Source: CABRXV01 sp900754955 | Lineage (GTDB): Bacteria; Actinomycetota; Coriobacteriia; Coriobacteriales; Eggerthellaceae | Reading direction: 5' to 3' | DNA length: 11,764 nt | NCBI GenBank assembly: GCA_902475005.1 | Contig: CABRXV010000065.1 | Coordinates: forward strand, 1 to 11,764 | Shown here: positions 11,422 to 11,764 of the stretch, piece by piece | Numbering within the stretch: the first letter of the stretch is position 1 | Layout: the number at the start of each line of letters is the position of its first letter | Program-made: the position numbers and the translations under genes | Notes under the pieces: generated by a model | Database searches by the model: none | What the model was told of the DNA's origin: nothing | What the model saw: the letters and a program-made list of their open reading frames with translations, nothing else

Positions 11422-11764
11422 ATGGCGAAACACGGCAGCATCGACGACGGTGCCCGTCGCGGAGACATCGAGGGCGCACGCGGTTCGCGACGTGCGGCTT
11501 CGGGGCCGCGGTCTGCAGGTGCGGAAGGCGCGCGTTCGTGCGGGCGGCATGCGGTGCCGCAGGATGCGGGCGGACGCGCAGGTTCGCATGCGGTGGATCA
11601 GGATAGGGACGCGCGCAGAGCCGAGCGCGGTGCGCACGCGACCGCCGAGGAGCGCGTGCGCGATGGGCGTGCGGGCGTGCCCGCTGCGCAAGATGCGCGC
11701 GCAAGACGCACGGTGCGGGGCGCGCAGGCGGCGCGCGACGCTCGGGTAGGCCGCGACGGGCATT
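11422..11764 (+). CDS. Arg/Ala/Gly-rich, probably disordered N-terminus of an unidentified protein; runs off the window
   Basis: The frame from ATG 11422 stays open for 114 codons to the end of the window, so the gene is truncated here and its main domain is not visible. GAGGAGAGG (11408-11416) lies 5 bp before the ATG, an excellent ribosome binding site. The visible part starts MAKHGSIDDGARRGDIEG and is about one-fifth Arg with much Ala, Gly and Asp. It has almost no hydrophobic residues, no signal peptide and no membrane segment, so it reads as a disordered lead. A loosely repeated D-A-R pattern recurs in the second half. Such leads are often found before a membrane or catalytic domain in high-GC actinobacteria, but I cannot name the protein. 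Several frames here are open because of base composition; the ribosome binding site is the main reason for choosing this one. Confidence 0.6.
   Translation, partial: MAKHGSIDDGARRGDIEGARGSRRAASGPRSAGAEGARSCGRHAVPQDAGGRAGSHAVDQDRDARRAERGAHATAEERVRDGRAGVPAAQDARARRTVRGAQAARDARVGRDGH

Overview
This 11.8 kb window is high-GC bacterial DNA with purine-rich Shine-Dalgarno sequences (GGGGGAG, GGAAGG, AAAGGAGAGG) and tightly packed genes. The rpoC, hisE, glmM and polyphosphate genes together with the style of their protein extensions suggest a high-GC Gram-positive, most likely an actinobacterium of class Coriobacteriia (the Collinsella/Olsenella/Eggerthella kind). That placement is inference from family resemblance and composition. 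No 16S or other decisive marker lies in the window.

Layout. (1) 1-2805, plus strand: the 3' two-thirds of rpoC, entering exactly at the catalytic NADFDGDQ motif and ending in a long C-terminal extension, then a strong terminator. (2) 2944-4897, plus strand: hisE (with an internal insertion) and glmM, closed by a 15-bp-stem terminator. (3) 4971-5188: a non-coding stretch made largely of a degenerate pentanucleotide (RRNYY) tandem repeat between two convergent genes. (4) 5251-9179, minus strand: ppx then ppk1, a likely two-gene polyphosphate operon ending in its own terminator at 5189-5228. (5) 9327-10940, plus strand: a two-domain PPK2, divergent from ppx. (6) 11071-11390, plus strand: a short transcription unit with a good promoter, a 39-residue single-pass membrane protein and a terminator. 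(7) 11422 to the end: the start of an Arg/Ala/Gly-rich, apparently disordered protein that runs off the window.

How the genes work together. PPK1 makes polyphosphate reversibly from ATP. PPX hydrolyses it to phosphate. The two-domain PPK2 most likely uses polyphosphate to phosphorylate AMP to ADP. The three genes share one 147-bp divergent control region, giving a compact polyphosphate synthesis, breakdown and energy-recovery module. GlmM supplies glucosamine-1-phosphate for peptidoglycan. HisE acts at the second step of histidine synthesis, with no other his gene in view.

The most interesting observation is in RpoC. Its C-terminal extension carries a segment that aligns without gaps over 51 residues with the E. 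coli RNA polymerase alpha C-terminal domain (alphaCTD), keeping the equivalents of the DNA-contacting residues R265, N268, G296 and K298. Next are the pentamer repeat, the roughly 237-residue Ala/Lys/Arg-rich tail on PPK1, and the small membrane protein.
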